Assembly: GCA_035439485.1 (NCBI GenBank)
Contig: DAORKI010000001.1
Location: 1-64,000, forward strand
Source of the DNA: CAIKXD01 sp035439485
GTDB lineage: Bacteria; Bacteroidota; Bacteroidia; UBA4408
Reading direction: 5' to 3'
Length of the DNA stretch: 64,000 bases
This document shows, one piece after another, positions 1 to 10,146 of the stretch. A program made the translations under genes and the position numbers. Numbering within the stretch: the first letter of the stretch is position 1; each line of letters starts with the position of its first letter. The notes below the pieces were generated by a model that did no database searches, was not told where the DNA came from, and worked only from the letters and a program-made list of their open reading frames with translations.

Positions 1-3000
1 GGCGGAAACACATGGTCAACATCAGCAACAAGTGATGTAATTAATATCAATGCTGTGGGCAATTATATTATAGATGTTACACATACTGATGTGAATGGAT
101 GTTCATCAACATCAGCACCTATAAATGTAACAGTAAACGCTTTACCTGTACAGCCAGTTATCACTGCTTTTGGGTCACTTGTAATTTGTAATGGAACTAC
201 TGTAACCTTGGCCTCAAATGAGCCTAGTGGAAATGTGTGGAGTAGTTCAGAAACCACGCAATCTATAGCAGTATCTGCGGCTGGTAGTTACACGGTAACT
301 TATACAGATTTAAATGGATGTAGTCAAATTTCGGATGCTGTTCAGGTAACAGTGAACACACCAATACCTGCAACCCTTAATTTGGTAAATGCGATTGCCT
401 GTGAAGGAGATGCATCCATTGTGTTAAGTGGCGGATTGCCTGTAGGGGGAAGTTATATTGGAAGCGGAGTTATCAACAATGTTTTATATCCTACACTATT
501 ACCAGGAGGAGTCTATAATATAGATTATGTTGTAAATGATATCAACGGTTGTACATCAATTGCATCGCAAAACTTTACTATAAATTCATCTCCAATATTG
601 AGCTTATCAATACCTCAAACCGTATTTTGCTTAAACGACAATATTATAACAATGTCTGCATCGCCAATAGGAGGTGTTTATAGTGGAAATGGAGTTGTTG
701 GAAATACCTTTAATCCTTCATTAGCTGGTGCTGGAATACACAGTATTTCATACCAATTTACCGATGGAAACTCATGTACTTCTATAGAAAGCATAGATGT
801 TATTGTGAATGCACTGCCGCAACTCACTTTGCTACCAATTTCTAACTTGTGTGAAAATACTGGAGTTTACGCATTAAACAATGGCTTTCCATCAGGAGGG
901 ACATACGAAATTGATGGCATTGTAGCCACAGAAATCAATACTGATTTATTGTCAACAGGAACTCATATTTTAACATACAATCACAATCCTGGCAATGGAT
1001 GTGGCAATAGTATTTCAACACAATTTGTTATCAATGCAACTCCATTGGTAAGTTTACCATTGATCGCAGATATATGTGAAACAGCTTTACCAATTACTTT
1101 GACAGGTGGAATTCCAGCAGGAGGGAATTACACAGGATCAGGAGTTTTAGGTGGCGTATTTTATCCTAATTTAGCAAATACAGTTAACACAATTACCTAT
1201 ACTTATACCGATTTGAACGGATGCAGTTCAACAGCATCACAGAACGTTACAGTAATTGCACCTCAAGCAATTAATTTTGCTCCATTATCGTCTATTTGTG
1301 TTAACTCGAGTCCAATCTTATTAAATTCAGCCACACCTGTAGGAGGAATATATACTGGTGTAGGAGTAGCTTCTAATATTTTTGATCCTCAAACTGCTGG
1401 TGTTGGAGTGCACACCATTACTTATGAAGTTATTGATGCCAATGCATGTTTGTCTTCAAGTAATCAAACAATTATTGTAAATGCATTACCAGTTATAAGC
1501 ACAGTTTCTGTATCGCCTTTGTGCAGTAACAGTGATGTTGTACCTTTAACCTTTGCTCAGCCTGTTGGAGGTATTTACAGTGGTGTTGGGGTAGTTAATA
1601 ACATATTCGATCCATTGATTTCTGGAAATGGTAGTTTTAATATACAGTATGTTTATACTGATAATAATGCATGTTCTGATACTGTTTATGAAAACGTTAT
1701 AGTAAATGCAGCCCCAACAGTAACACACACAAATTATTCTTCTGTATGTGAAAATTCAGGAATCATTACACTCAATAATGGATTGCCAACTGGCGGTATT
1801 TATTCAGGAAACTTTGTAAATGCTAATTCATTTAATAGTAATTTAAGTGGACCGGGTACATTTACCATTACATACACTTACATTGATGCCAATGGTTGTG
1901 CGGCTTCGGCTGATGCCAATATTGTTGTAAATTCCAACCCAATAGCAAGTTTAAGTCCACTAGGCAACATTTGCAATGGTGCTGGACCTATAAATTTATC
2001 AAATGGATTACCTGTTGGTGGAACATACTACGGTTTAGGCGTTACAGGTGGAATTTTAGACCCATCAATTTTACCAAATGGAACCCAAACTTTGGGTTAT
2101 ACGTTTACGAACGCTGATGGTTGTGTAGATTCAACTAGTTTAACTTACAACACCTACACCTTACAAGCAAATGCAGGAAGTGATCAAAGTATAACTTGTA
2201 CCAACTCAGCACTTTTACAAGGTCAAAGTAATTATTCAGGTGTGGGAGTACTTTCATATACTTGGAGTCCAGCACTTGGATTAAGCAGCACAAATACACA
2301 AAATACAATTGCAAATCCAGCATCAACAACAAATTATATTTTAACAGTGAGTGATGGTTTATGCAGTTCTGACGATACAGTATTGGTGGTGGTTGCTCAG
2401 CCAAATTTTAATTTATCGGTTACACCAAGTGCTCAAATATTAAATGCAGCGCCATTTATAGTTTTCTTTACTAATAATACTCCTAACCCTACAAATTATT
2501 CATTTACTTGGGATTTTGGTGATGGAACAAGCTATAATGGTTTTCAACCAATTTATCATAATTACACAAGCAATGGTAGTTTTACAGTGACTTTAATTGC
2601 TACTGCATTAGGAAGTGGTTGTACAGATACTTTGACAATGTCAAATTTAATTACATGTAATAACGGAGTATTCTGTAATGACAGTGCCAATATATTTGTT
2701 GGAGGAGTGTTGATTCCAAATAACAGTAATTATAGCACTACAATTTGTGCAAGTCAAAACTTTGTTTTAGGTTCTAACACAGGAGCAAATTATACGCATC
2801 AATGGTACTTTAATGGTCTTCCATTGCAGGGAGCGACTGGTGTAACATATGCTCCAACGGTTTCGGGGTACTATGCAGTAGCTGTTGAGGACAGCAGTTG
2901 TATAAACTTATCAAGTCCGGCCTATATTATTGTATTACCAACACCAAATGTTCCATTTATTACTAGCAGTGGTTCAAATAATTTTTGTGGTGGCGGTACA

Positions 3001-4029
3001 ATGATTTTAACGGCTAACACAGGCTATAGCTCTTATTTATGGTCAACAGGTTCAACCCAAAGCAGTATTACTATAAGTTCATCTGGGAATTATTGGGTAC
3101 AAGGCTATGATGCCAACGGTTGCTATGCTCAATCGCTTGATTTCGCTGTAAATGGAAGTAATATGTTACCACAATATATATGTGTAGCCACAGTTGATAC
3201 CAATTTAAATGAAAATAGAATTATTTGGGAAAAACCAATTACAACATCTATCGACTCATTTGTAGTTTATAGAGAGTCAAACTTAGCTGGCGTTTACAAT
3301 GAAATAGGACGCGTTGATTACAATTCAAATAGTGAGTTTGTTGACACTGCCTCTAACCCAAGTGTTAACAACAACCGTTATCGATTAGCAATTTTGGATA
3401 GCTGTGGAAATTTAACAACACAAGGAGATATACATGCAACTATTAAAACTTGGATTACACAATTAGGTAATGGCGATAGTCTAGAAATTTTCTTTACCAA
3501 ATATGTGGGTATAGACTCCTTGAGTTATACATTGTACAGAGGTCCTTCGGCAACAAATTTGAGCCCTGTTGGTAATGCTTATACATTTAATGGCAATGCG
3601 AATTACTATTCAATCAAAGATTTGTCGCCACCTGCATTTTCATCAGGTTATGTTTATTATCAAATTAGAGCTAATATAATTGATATTTGCAGTAGTGATA
3701 GCAGTACTTACCAGCATTCTATTTCAAATACGATTAGTTATGGAAATGCATTAAGCATTGAAAATATGAATCAAGTATTTTCTGTTAATGCCTTTCCTAA
3801 TCCCAACAATGGAACATTTAATATAAGTATTGAGTCAGGATCAACTGAAGATATTAATTTAATAATTTATAATCAAATTGGAGAAGTAGTGTGGACAAAA
3901 TATTTAGATAAATTAAACGGGAAAACAACCTTAAGTGTCTCCATGGAACAAGCAGCACAAGGGGTTTATCAATTACAAGTGATGAGTAGTAAACAAATAA
4001 TCAATAAAAAATTAATTATAAATAAGTAA
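1..4029 (+). CDS. Giant T9SS-exported repeat protein, 5'-truncated by window edge
   Basis: Reading frame 1 is open from base 1, so the true start lies upstream of the window; the first in-window start (GTG at 55) is not credible. About 1342 residues are visible. They begin with the end of one Ig-like repeat and one complete one (VTVN ... ICNGTTVTL ... NGC), followed by eight repeats of about 75 residues with the core G.PVGG.Y.G.GV ... F.P ... I.Y.YTD.NGC, each with two cysteines. A PKD domain follows (WDFGDGTSY), then two further Ig-like modules, a fibronectin-like stretch and a type A T9SS sorting domain (FPNPNNGTFN ... GVYQLQV). This architecture is typical of secreted or surface-anchored Bacteroidota adhesin-like proteins. 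The adhesin role is inference. The next gene is a clear paralogue 42 bases downstream, probably in the same transcript. Confidence 0.9.
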   Translation, partial: GGNTWSTSATSDVININAVGNYIIDVTHTDVNGCSSTSAPINVTVNALPVQPVITAFGSLVICNGTTVTLASNEPSGNVWSSSETTQSIAVSAAGSYTVTYTDLNGCSQISDAVQVTVNTPIPATLNLVNAIACEGDASIVLSGGLPVGGSYIGSGVINNVLYPTLLPGGVYNIDYVVNDINGCTSIASQNFTINSSPILSLSIPQTVFCLNDNIITMSASPIGGVYSGNGVVGNTFNPSLAGAGIHSISYQFTDGNSCTSIESIDVIVNALPQLTLLPISNLCENTGVYALNNGFPSGGTYEIDGIVATEINTDLLSTGTHILTYNHNPGNGCGNSISTQFVINATPLVSLPLIADICETALPITLTGGIPAGGNYTGSGVLGGVFYPNLANTVNTITYTYTDLNGCSSTASQNVTVIAPQAINFAPLSSICVNSSPILLNSATPVGGIYTGVGVASNIFDPQTAGVGVHTITYEVIDANACLSSSNQTIIVNALPVISTVSVSPLCSNSDVVPLTFAQPVGGIYSGVGVVNNIFDPLISGNGSFNIQYVYTDNNACSDTVYENVIVNAAPTVTHTNYSSVCENSGIITLNNGLPTGGIYSGNFVNANSFNSNLSGPGTFTITYTYIDANGCAASADANIVVNSNPIASLSPLGNICNGAGPINLSNGLPVGGTYYGLGVTGGILDPSILPNGTQTLGYTFTNADGCVDSTSLTYNTYTLQANAGSDQSITCTNSALLQGQSNYSGVGVLSYTWSPALGLSSTNTQNTIANPASTTNYILTVSDGLCSSDDTVLVVVAQPNFNLSVTPSAQILNAAPFIVFFTNNTPNPTNYSFTWDFGDGTSYNGFQPIYHNYTSNGSFTVTLIATALGSGCTDTLTMSNLITCNNGVFCNDSANIFVGGVLIPNNSNYSTTICASQNFVLGSNTGANYTHQWYFNGLPLQGATGVTYAPTVSGYYAVAVEDSSCINLSSPAYIIVLPTPNVPFITSSGSNNFCGGGTMILTANTGYSSYLWSTGSTQSSITISSSGNYWVQGYDANGCYAQSLDFAVNGSNMLPQYICVATVDTNLNENRIIWEKPITTSIDSFVVYRESNLAGVYNEIGRVDYNSNSEFVDTASNPSVNNNRYRLAILDSCGNLTTQGDIHATIKTWITQLGNGDSLEIFFTKYVGIDSLSYTLYRGPSATNLSPVGNAYTFNGNANYYSIKDLSPPAFSSGYVYYQIRANIIDICSSDSSTYQHSISNTISYGNALSIENMNQVFSVNAFPNPNNGTFNISIESGSTEDINLIIYNQIGEVVWTKYLDKLNGKTTLSVSMEQAAQGVYQLQVMSSKQIINKKLIINK

Positions 4030-4071
4030 TTAGAGCAATTTAAAGAAATTTTGAACTTTAGAATCAATATC

Positions 4072-7000
4072 ATGAAGAAATTAGTTGTAGTAGGTTTAAC
4101 ATTAATAAATTTTGTTGTTGCAAAATCACAAGCGCAAAGCATTAGCACCTTGCCTTTAACCAACACCTCAATTTGTGAAGGGGATAATATAAATATCTCC
4201 TTTTCAGTGAATGGTATCTTCAACCCGGGGAATACCTTTGTTGCCGAATTGAGTGACAATATTGGTGGATTTGGCTCACCAACAAACATAGGATCAATTC
4301 TTGGCACTGGGTCAGGAAATATTTCAGCTACCATTCCATTGGGAACACTTCAAGGGAGTGCATACAGAATAAGGGTAAAAGGAACTAACCCAGCTGTTAT
4401 TGGTAGTAATAATGGGAGTGATATAACCATAAATTCACTTCCTATAGTTAGTTTTGCTGCTCCAAGTGATGCTTGTATTAACTCTTCAGCCATTGTTTTA
4501 AATGGTGGTAGTGGTTTACCTGTTGGAGGCAACGGCACGTATAGTGGGCAAGGAGTTTTTGGTGGAAGTTTTTTTCCAAATTTGGCTGGTGCTGGCTCGT
4601 TTGCTATTAATTTTACTTATATAGGTTTAAATGGTTGTGTAGCAAGTGCAAGCGATAATATTACTGTCAATAATTTGCCAGTTGTAACTTTAAATCCATT
4701 TGCATCTGTTTGCCTGAATGATCCTTTATTTAATTTAAGCGGAGGTTTGCCAATTGGAGGCACTTATACAATTGATGGAAATGTCAGTTCACAGTTTGAT
4801 CCAGCTATTATAGGGCCTGGGAATCATCAAATTACATATTCTTATACCGATGCAAACGGTTGCTCAGCAAGCGCAAGTCAATTTATTTTTGTAAATCAAC
4901 CTCCAATAATTTCATATAATATTCCAACTTCGGTTTGCGTTGGCTCAACTACTAATTTATTGTTTTCACCATCAGGAGGAATATTGCTAATTGATGGAAC
5001 TCCAAGTACTGGCGTTTTTAATGCAAGTACTGCTGGCAATGTTAACATCAGTTATTCATATACAGATGCTAATACGGGATGTACCACAGTTAGTTCATTT
5101 GTAATCACAGTAAACCCACTTCCTAGTGTTACATTGCCTCCAACTGCAACCTATTGTAATAGTGTAGGGAATATAATTTTAACAGGGGGGACACCAAATG
5201 GAGGTTATTACAGTGGAGTAGGAGTTTTAAATGATTCTATTTTTTACCCATCATTAATTGGAGGTAACAACACTTCAATACAATACAATTATACCGATGG
5301 AAATGGATGTACGGGAAGTGCAACTCAAAGTATTACATTAAGTCCTGCGCCTATAGTTTCTATGATTATACCAGGAATTGTTTGTTTAGATGGCGGTATT
5401 GTGAGTTTAATTGGCACTCCTTTAGGTGGAACATTCAGTGGAATAGGGGTTGTTGGAAACACATTCAACCCATCTGTTTCAGGATTGGGAACCTTTAATA
5501 TTAGTTATAGTTTTACCGATGGAAATGGCTGTACTGCTGCTATAAATCAAAATATCACTGTAACCACTGGATCAGCTCCTGTATTACAGGCTATATCACC
5601 ACTTTGTGTAAATAGTAATCCTGTCACCTTCACATATTCTCCTATTGGAGGAACATTTACTGGCAACGGAGTTATTGGAAATTCATTTGACCCTAGCATA
5701 GCAGGAGTAGGAACGCATGAAATAATTTACTCCGTAACTTTTGCAAATGGTTGTATTGGATATGACACTATAAATATTATTGTCAATGACTTGCCACAAA
5801 TAATTTTTACAATGCCTAGCCAAACTTGTATTAATGGCTCAAATATTACTCTAAATACAGGATTGCCAGTGGGGGGAACCTATAGCGGAAATGGTGTAAC
5901 TGGAAATATTTTTTCACCAACGCTAGCTGGTGTTGGCACTTCTGTAATCACCTATACTTATACTGATGTTAATTCTTGTACCAACTTTGATACTTCATCA
6001 ATTGTTGTGAACGCACTCCCAACAGTAAGTTTAGATACATTTGACATATTATGTAATGGGTTAACGCCTATTAATTTAGTTGGAGGAAGTCCTGTTGGAG
6101 GAACCTATGCTGGAAGCGGTGTAGTTGGTGGTACCCAATTTGACCCAACCTTAAATGGTGCTGGTAATTTTCAAATTACCTACATTTATACAGATTTAAA
6201 TGGTTGTACAAATACGGCAAGCCAAAATTTATCAGTTGTTAATTTATCGGTTAATGCTGGTGTTGATCAAACCATCACATGTGGAAATATTGCTCAATTA
6301 ATTGCATCAGTTAATTACTCAGGAACAGGCAACATAACATACAATTGGACACCTGCTCAAGGCTTAAGTAATACGAATATTGCTAACCCAACCGCGTCCC
6401 CTGGGGTAAATACTACCTATGTAGTTAATGTAAGTGATGGTGTATGTGCTAACTCAGATACAGTGAATGTAAATTACAATCCAGTTTCATTTGGTATAAG
6501 CTTCACAGCCAGCCCAATTTCATTTAATCAAAACCCACCATATGTAGTTAATTTTACAAATCCTTATGCTTCATTAGGTACGTATAATTTTACTTGGATT
6601 TTTGGAGATGGATTTACACAATTTAATAACGCTCAAAATTTTTCATATACTTATTACAATAATGGAGTATATACTGTAACATTAATTGCTCAGGATATTT
6701 TAACAGGTTGTATTGATACTATTCCAGCAAGTTTTTCAATTAATATTTCAGGAAACAATTGCACAACACAAGCTACAATTAATGAAGTAGGTCCAATAAT
6801 TGGTTGTAGTGGTTCACCAGTATTATTAACAACAAATCAAATAGCGGGAGCTAGCTATCAGTGGTACTTCAATGGAACTGTAATTGGAGGAGCAAATAAC
6901 TCAAGCTACAATTGCTTTTACAATGGCACTCAATTAAGTTATTCAGGCTTTTACAGTGTTTTGGTAACCGATCCCACAAATAATTGTGTTAGCATGTCAA

Positions 7001-8169
7001 ATGTGGTTCAAGTTATATTTAACCAGCCTCCAGTAGCTCCAATAATTACTATTATTGACCCATTTGATCCATGTACTCCAAATAATACAGCAACGCTACA
7101 AGCAAATTCGGGCTATGCAAGTTATGAATGGTATAAGTTGATAAGTCCAAATCTTATTGGCAGTCAACAAACCATTACCATTACACAAACTGGAGTTTAT
7201 GAAGTAATAGTTACCGATAATAACGGGTGTACCAATTCTTCTTTTTTACCAATAGCTAATTTTGGACCAGATCCTAGTGCTATTTGTTTTGTAACCGTTG
7301 ATAAGCCTTCGCAACATAATTATGTTTTTTGGACCAATCCAGTTACCACTGTTCAATTAGACAGTTTTTTATTGTTAAGAAAATCAGATATTCAATTTGG
7401 ATTTGACACTATTGCAACATTTGCCTATGATGCTACAGCAACATACTATTCTTACGAAGATTTAGATACCATTAGTTTACCAACTTATGGATTAACAAAC
7501 GACCCAGTTAATCCAGCTGCTCACTACTACACTTATGGATTGGCCTTGAAAGATGTTTGTGGTGGAACAAGTATCCCAACTTTGTTTCATACTACGATTA
7601 ATTTACTAGTTACAACAATTGACAATGGCGCTTCCTATAACCTAAGTTGGAATGCTTATGGAGGATTACCATTTGGTATTTTTGAATTGCATAAAGAAAC
7701 TTCAACGAATCCTGATTTGATATTTGATAACGTTTCAAGTAATATATTTAATTACACTGATAATAATACAAGCCCCGATTCGGTTATTGCCTATTGGATT
7801 ACAGTTCCTTTGAGTGATATTTGCGACACCTCTAGAGCTGTGAATGGAAACTCTACATCAAACATTGTTAGAAGAGATGTTTTTGGAGGAATAGATGGCT
7901 TAAATAAAAACTCAGAAGGGCTCAGTAAATTTGAAATTATTCCTAATCCAAACAATGGAAATTTTGTATTAACATTTAAAAATGACTTTAAAAACAAAGT
8001 TGAAATTGACATTATATCAGCAATGGGCACAACGGTTTGGAGTAACAAAATATTGAGCACTAAAGATAACTTAAAGGTAGATTTGCCTGAACTATCGCAA
8101 GGTGTTTACCTTATTCAAGTGAAAGAAAATAACAGGAAACATTATAAGAAGATGATAGTTAACAAATAA
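4072..8169 (+). CDS. Giant T9SS-exported repeat protein, paralogue of the upstream gene
   Basis: 1365 residues. The ATG at 4072 is chosen over the TTG at 4051 because it directly begins a signal peptide (MKKLVVVGLTLINFVVA, then KSQAQS). After an N-terminal domain of about 125 residues come eight repeats of about 75 residues (core PVGGTYSGNGV ... F.P ... I.Y.YTD.NGC, two cysteines each). Then there is an Ig-like module beginning NAGVDQTITC, a PKD domain (WIFGDGFTQF), further Ig-like and fibronectin-like segments, and a type A sorting domain (IPNPNNGNFVL ... GVYLIQV ... KKMIVNK). Repeat number and module order match the upstream gene, so the two arose by tandem duplication or share a recent ancestor. 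The likely fate is T9SS secretion and surface attachment; the ligand is unknown. Confidence 0.92.
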   Translation: MKKLVVVGLTLINFVVAKSQAQSISTLPLTNTSICEGDNINISFSVNGIFNPGNTFVAELSDNIGGFGSPTNIGSILGTGSGNISATIPLGTLQGSAYRIRVKGTNPAVIGSNNGSDITINSLPIVSFAAPSDACINSSAIVLNGGSGLPVGGNGTYSGQGVFGGSFFPNLAGAGSFAINFTYIGLNGCVASASDNITVNNLPVVTLNPFASVCLNDPLFNLSGGLPIGGTYTIDGNVSSQFDPAIIGPGNHQITYSYTDANGCSASASQFIFVNQPPIISYNIPTSVCVGSTTNLLFSPSGGILLIDGTPSTGVFNASTAGNVNISYSYTDANTGCTTVSSFVITVNPLPSVTLPPTATYCNSVGNIILTGGTPNGGYYSGVGVLNDSIFYPSLIGGNNTSIQYNYTDGNGCTGSATQSITLSPAPIVSMIIPGIVCLDGGIVSLIGTPLGGTFSGIGVVGNTFNPSVSGLGTFNISYSFTDGNGCTAAINQNITVTTGSAPVLQAISPLCVNSNPVTFTYSPIGGTFTGNGVIGNSFDPSIAGVGTHEIIYSVTFANGCIGYDTINIIVNDLPQIIFTMPSQTCINGSNITLNTGLPVGGTYSGNGVTGNIFSPTLAGVGTSVITYTYTDVNSCTNFDTSSIVVNALPTVSLDTFDILCNGLTPINLVGGSPVGGTYAGSGVVGGTQFDPTLNGAGNFQITYIYTDLNGCTNTASQNLSVVNLSVNAGVDQTITCGNIAQLIASVNYSGTGNITYNWTPAQGLSNTNIANPTASPGVNTTYVVNVSDGVCANSDTVNVNYNPVSFGISFTASPISFNQNPPYVVNFTNPYASLGTYNFTWIFGDGFTQFNNAQNFSYTYYNNGVYTVTLIAQDILTGCIDTIPASFSINISGNNCTTQATINEVGPIIGCSGSPVLLTTNQIAGASYQWYFNGTVIGGANNSSYNCFYNGTQLSYSGFYSVLVTDPTNNCVSMSNVVQVIFNQPPVAPIITIIDPFDPCTPNNTATLQANSGYASYEWYKLISPNLIGSQQTITITQTGVYEVIVTDNNGCTNSSFLPIANFGPDPSAICFVTVDKPSQHNYVFWTNPVTTVQLDSFLLLRKSDIQFGFDTIATFAYDATATYYSYEDLDTISLPTYGLTNDPVNPAAHYYTYGLALKDVCGGTSIPTLFHTTINLLVTTIDNGASYNLSWNAYGGLPFGIFELHKETSTNPDLIFDNVSSNIFNYTDNNTSPDSVIAYWITVPLSDICDTSRAVNGNSTSNIVRRDVFGGIDGLNKNSEGLSKFEIIPNPNNGNFVLTFKNDFKNKVEIDIISAMGTTVWSNKILSTKDNLKVDLPELSQGVYLIQVKENNRKHYKKMIVNK

Positions 8170-8190
8170 GCAAATATTATAATTATGTGA

Positions 8191-8222
8191 AGCCACAGTT
8201 AGTATATTAACTGTGGCTTTTT
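8191..8222 (+). terminator. Rho-independent terminator after the giant repeat genes
   Basis: A perfect 10-bp inverted repeat (AGCCACAGTT at 8191-8200, AACTGTGGCT at 8209-8218) with an 8-nt loop, followed by a T run at 8218-8222. It lies 21 bases after the stop codon at 8169. Its T run overlaps the putative -7 box of ribD. Confidence 0.88.
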
Positions 8223-8229
8223 ACTTTTG
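8222..8229 (+). promoter_or_regulatory. Putative -7 box for the ribD operon
   Basis: TACTTTTG matches the Bacteroidota -7 consensus TAnnTTTG. No convincing TTG -33 element is present at the usual distance, because that space is taken by the terminator hairpin. The ATG of ribD begins only 4 bases after the box, implying a leaderless or nearly leaderless message if the box is real. Confidence 0.5.
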
Positions 8230-8233
8230 CAGC

Positions 8234-9271
8234 ATGTTTAATCATGATTTATACATGCAACGTTGTTTGCATTTAGCTGTTTTAGGGCAACCATGGGTGG
8301 CTCCAAACCCAATGGTAGGTGCAATTATTGTGTATAATGACAAAATAATTGGAGAAGGATTTCATCAAAAGTTTGGTGGAGCACATGCTGAAGTAAATGC
8401 TATAAATAGTGTTTCTGATAAAAGCTTACTTAAAAAGTCTACCATTTATGTAAGTTTAGAACCATGTACTCATTACGGGAAGACCCCTCCTTGCACTAAT
8501 TTAATTATTGAAAATAAAATTCCAAGAGTGGTTGTAGCTTGTTTAGATCCCAATCCCCTAGTTGCAGGTAAAGGTATTAATTTGCTTAAAAATGCTGGTA
8601 TTGAGGTAGAAGTTGGCGTTTTAGAGCATGAAGCTAAATATTTAAATAAACGATTTAATTGCTATTTTGAAAAGAAAAGGCCCTTCATAACATTAAAATG
8701 GGCCGCATCTTCAGATAATTTTTGCGGTATAATTAACACTTCAAAAAAAATTACAAATTGGTTTTCGGATGTTAAGGTACATCAATTAAGAAGTACAGAA
8801 CAAGCCATTCTCATTGGTTTTAACACGGCAAAAATTGATAATCCAAAATTAAATACAAGAAATTGGTTTGGAAAAAACCCCATAAAAATAGTAATAGACT
8901 TACAAGGTGAACTCTCATCAGAATTACATATTTTCAATGGTGGCAGTCAAACGCTGGTATTTTCGGAAACCCCAAATAATAATAGTGAATTTATTAATTA
9001 TATCCTTATTGATAAACATAATGAATTGCTGCATCAAATAATGTCAAATTTGTATGAAAGAAATATTCAATCTGTATTAATTGAAGGAGGACCAAAGACA
9101 CAACAACTTTTTATTGATAGCAATTTATGGGACGAGGCGCATATATTCACATCTTCGGACAAACTTGGTGAAGGTATTATAGCACCCATTATTAGTAATT
9201 ATGATGAATTTTTCAATCAAAAGTTATTGAACGACAGTTATAGTATTTTTACACCTAAAAATCAGATATGA
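8234..9271 (+). CDS. ribD: Bifunctional diaminohydroxyphosphoribosylaminopyrimidine deaminase / 5-amino-6-(5-phosphoribosylamino)uracil reductase
   Basis: 345 residues, the usual RibD size. The N-terminal cytidine-deaminase-like domain has the zinc motif HAE (in GAHAEVNAI) and PCTHYGKTPPC, and the typical opening MQRCLHLA ... PNPMVGA. The C-terminal reductase domain (from about residue 150) is more divergent, but keeps ILIGFNTAKIDNPKLNTR and the IEGGPKTQQ motif near the end. It catalyses the second and third steps of riboflavin synthesis in the cytosol. The ATG at 8234 is preferred to the GTG at 8213 because the latter lies inside the terminator stem and upstream of the -7 box. Its stop overlaps the next start (ATGA). 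Confidence 0.93.
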   Translation: MFNHDLYMQRCLHLAVLGQPWVAPNPMVGAIIVYNDKIIGEGFHQKFGGAHAEVNAINSVSDKSLLKKSTIYVSLEPCTHYGKTPPCTNLIIENKIPRVVVACLDPNPLVAGKGINLLKNAGIEVEVGVLEHEAKYLNKRFNCYFEKKRPFITLKWAASSDNFCGIINTSKKITNWFSDVKVHQLRSTEQAILIGFNTAKIDNPKLNTRNWFGKNPIKIVIDLQGELSSELHIFNGGSQTLVFSETPNNNSEFINYILIDKHNELLHQIMSNLYERNIQSVLIEGGPKTQQLFIDSNLWDEAHIFTSSDKLGEGIIAPIISNYDEFFNQKLLNDSYSIFTPKNQI

Positions 9272-10143
9272 TATATATAATTCTATGCATATTAATCAAT
9301 ACAGGATTAATATTAATTTTTAGATTATTTCCCAGATTTGGAATTGACAGTTTTCAAGCCATAGTTGCAAATTACTTTATTGCAGCTTTTTTAGGTTATC
9401 AAATAGCTTTAGAATCATTCAATATAATTTATATAATGAATCAAGATTGGTTGATTTATGCAAGTATTTTAGGTTTACTTTTTGTCAGTTTATTTTACTT
9501 GATATCAGTTACAACAGTAGTTTTTGGCGTATCAGTAGCTTCTGTGGCTAATAAAATGTCAATAGTAATTCCTGTTACACTAGCCGTTTTTTTGTATAAG
9601 GACGCTTTAAGTTTGATTCAGATTGTAGGTATTATAATTGCCATGGGAGCTGTTGTTTTGGTGAGTTATAAGAATTCCGAGCAAACGATTAAAATTACTC
9701 AAAAATGGCATTTCTTACTACCACTAATATTATTTGTTGGATGCGGAAGTATTGATGCACTTATTAACTTTCTTCAAAAAAAATTCACAGGTCCTAATGC
9801 AAGTAATGAATTCATTTTATCAACAGCCTTTTTAATTGCAGCAATAGGAGGTTCACTCGCTTTTTTATTCATGATTATATTAAAAAAAATTAAATGGCAC
9901 ACCAAGAGTATTATAACAGGTTTATTTCTTGGAATACCTAATTTTTTTTCAATGTATTTAGTTATGAAATCATTAGAAAGTAATGTGATGAAAGCTTCTG
10001 TTTTTTTTCCTGTAAACAATATGTCAATTGTTGTTTTAGGTACACTTGTAAGCGTTCTTGCATTTAAAGAAAAATTAAGCAAATTTAATGTAATTGGTAT
10101 TTTTCTGAGTGTGCTTGCTATTGTTTTAATTGCATTATTGTAA
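9268..10143 (+). CDS. EamA/DMT-superfamily membrane transporter
   Basis: 291 residues, almost entirely hydrophobic, with about ten predicted membrane segments in two halves. Each half ends in the pattern typical of EamA domains: KMSIVIPVTLAVFLYKDALS ... GIIIAMGAVVLVSYK in the first, NNMSIVVLGTLVSVLAFKEKLS ... GIFLSVLAIVLIALL in the second. It belongs to the drug/metabolite transporter superfamily of the inner membrane. The substrate cannot be read from sequence. It overlaps ribD by 4 bases (ATGA), so translation is probably coupled. That could hint at a flavin-related or general metabolite substrate, but the link is only positional. Confidence 0.85.
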   Translation: MIYIILCILINTGLILIFRLFPRFGIDSFQAIVANYFIAAFLGYQIALESFNIIYIMNQDWLIYASILGLLFVSLFYLISVTTVVFGVSVASVANKMSIVIPVTLAVFLYKDALSLIQIVGIIIAMGAVVLVSYKNSEQTIKITQKWHFLLPLILFVGCGSIDALINFLQKKFTGPNASNEFILSTAFLIAAIGGSLAFLFMIILKKIKWHTKSIITGLFLGIPNFFSMYLVMKSLESNVMKASVFFPVNNMSIVVLGTLVSVLAFKEKLSKFNVIGIFLSVLAIVLIALL

Positions 10144-10146
10144 ACA

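Noticed and set aside
3969..4334. 121-codon minus-strand ORF spanning the junction of the two giant genes
   Set aside because: Covers the end of one supported gene and the start of the next on the other strand; no family motif.
8213..8233. GTG start for ribD
   Set aside because: It lies in the terminator stem and upstream of the -7 box; the ATG at 8234 fits the family.
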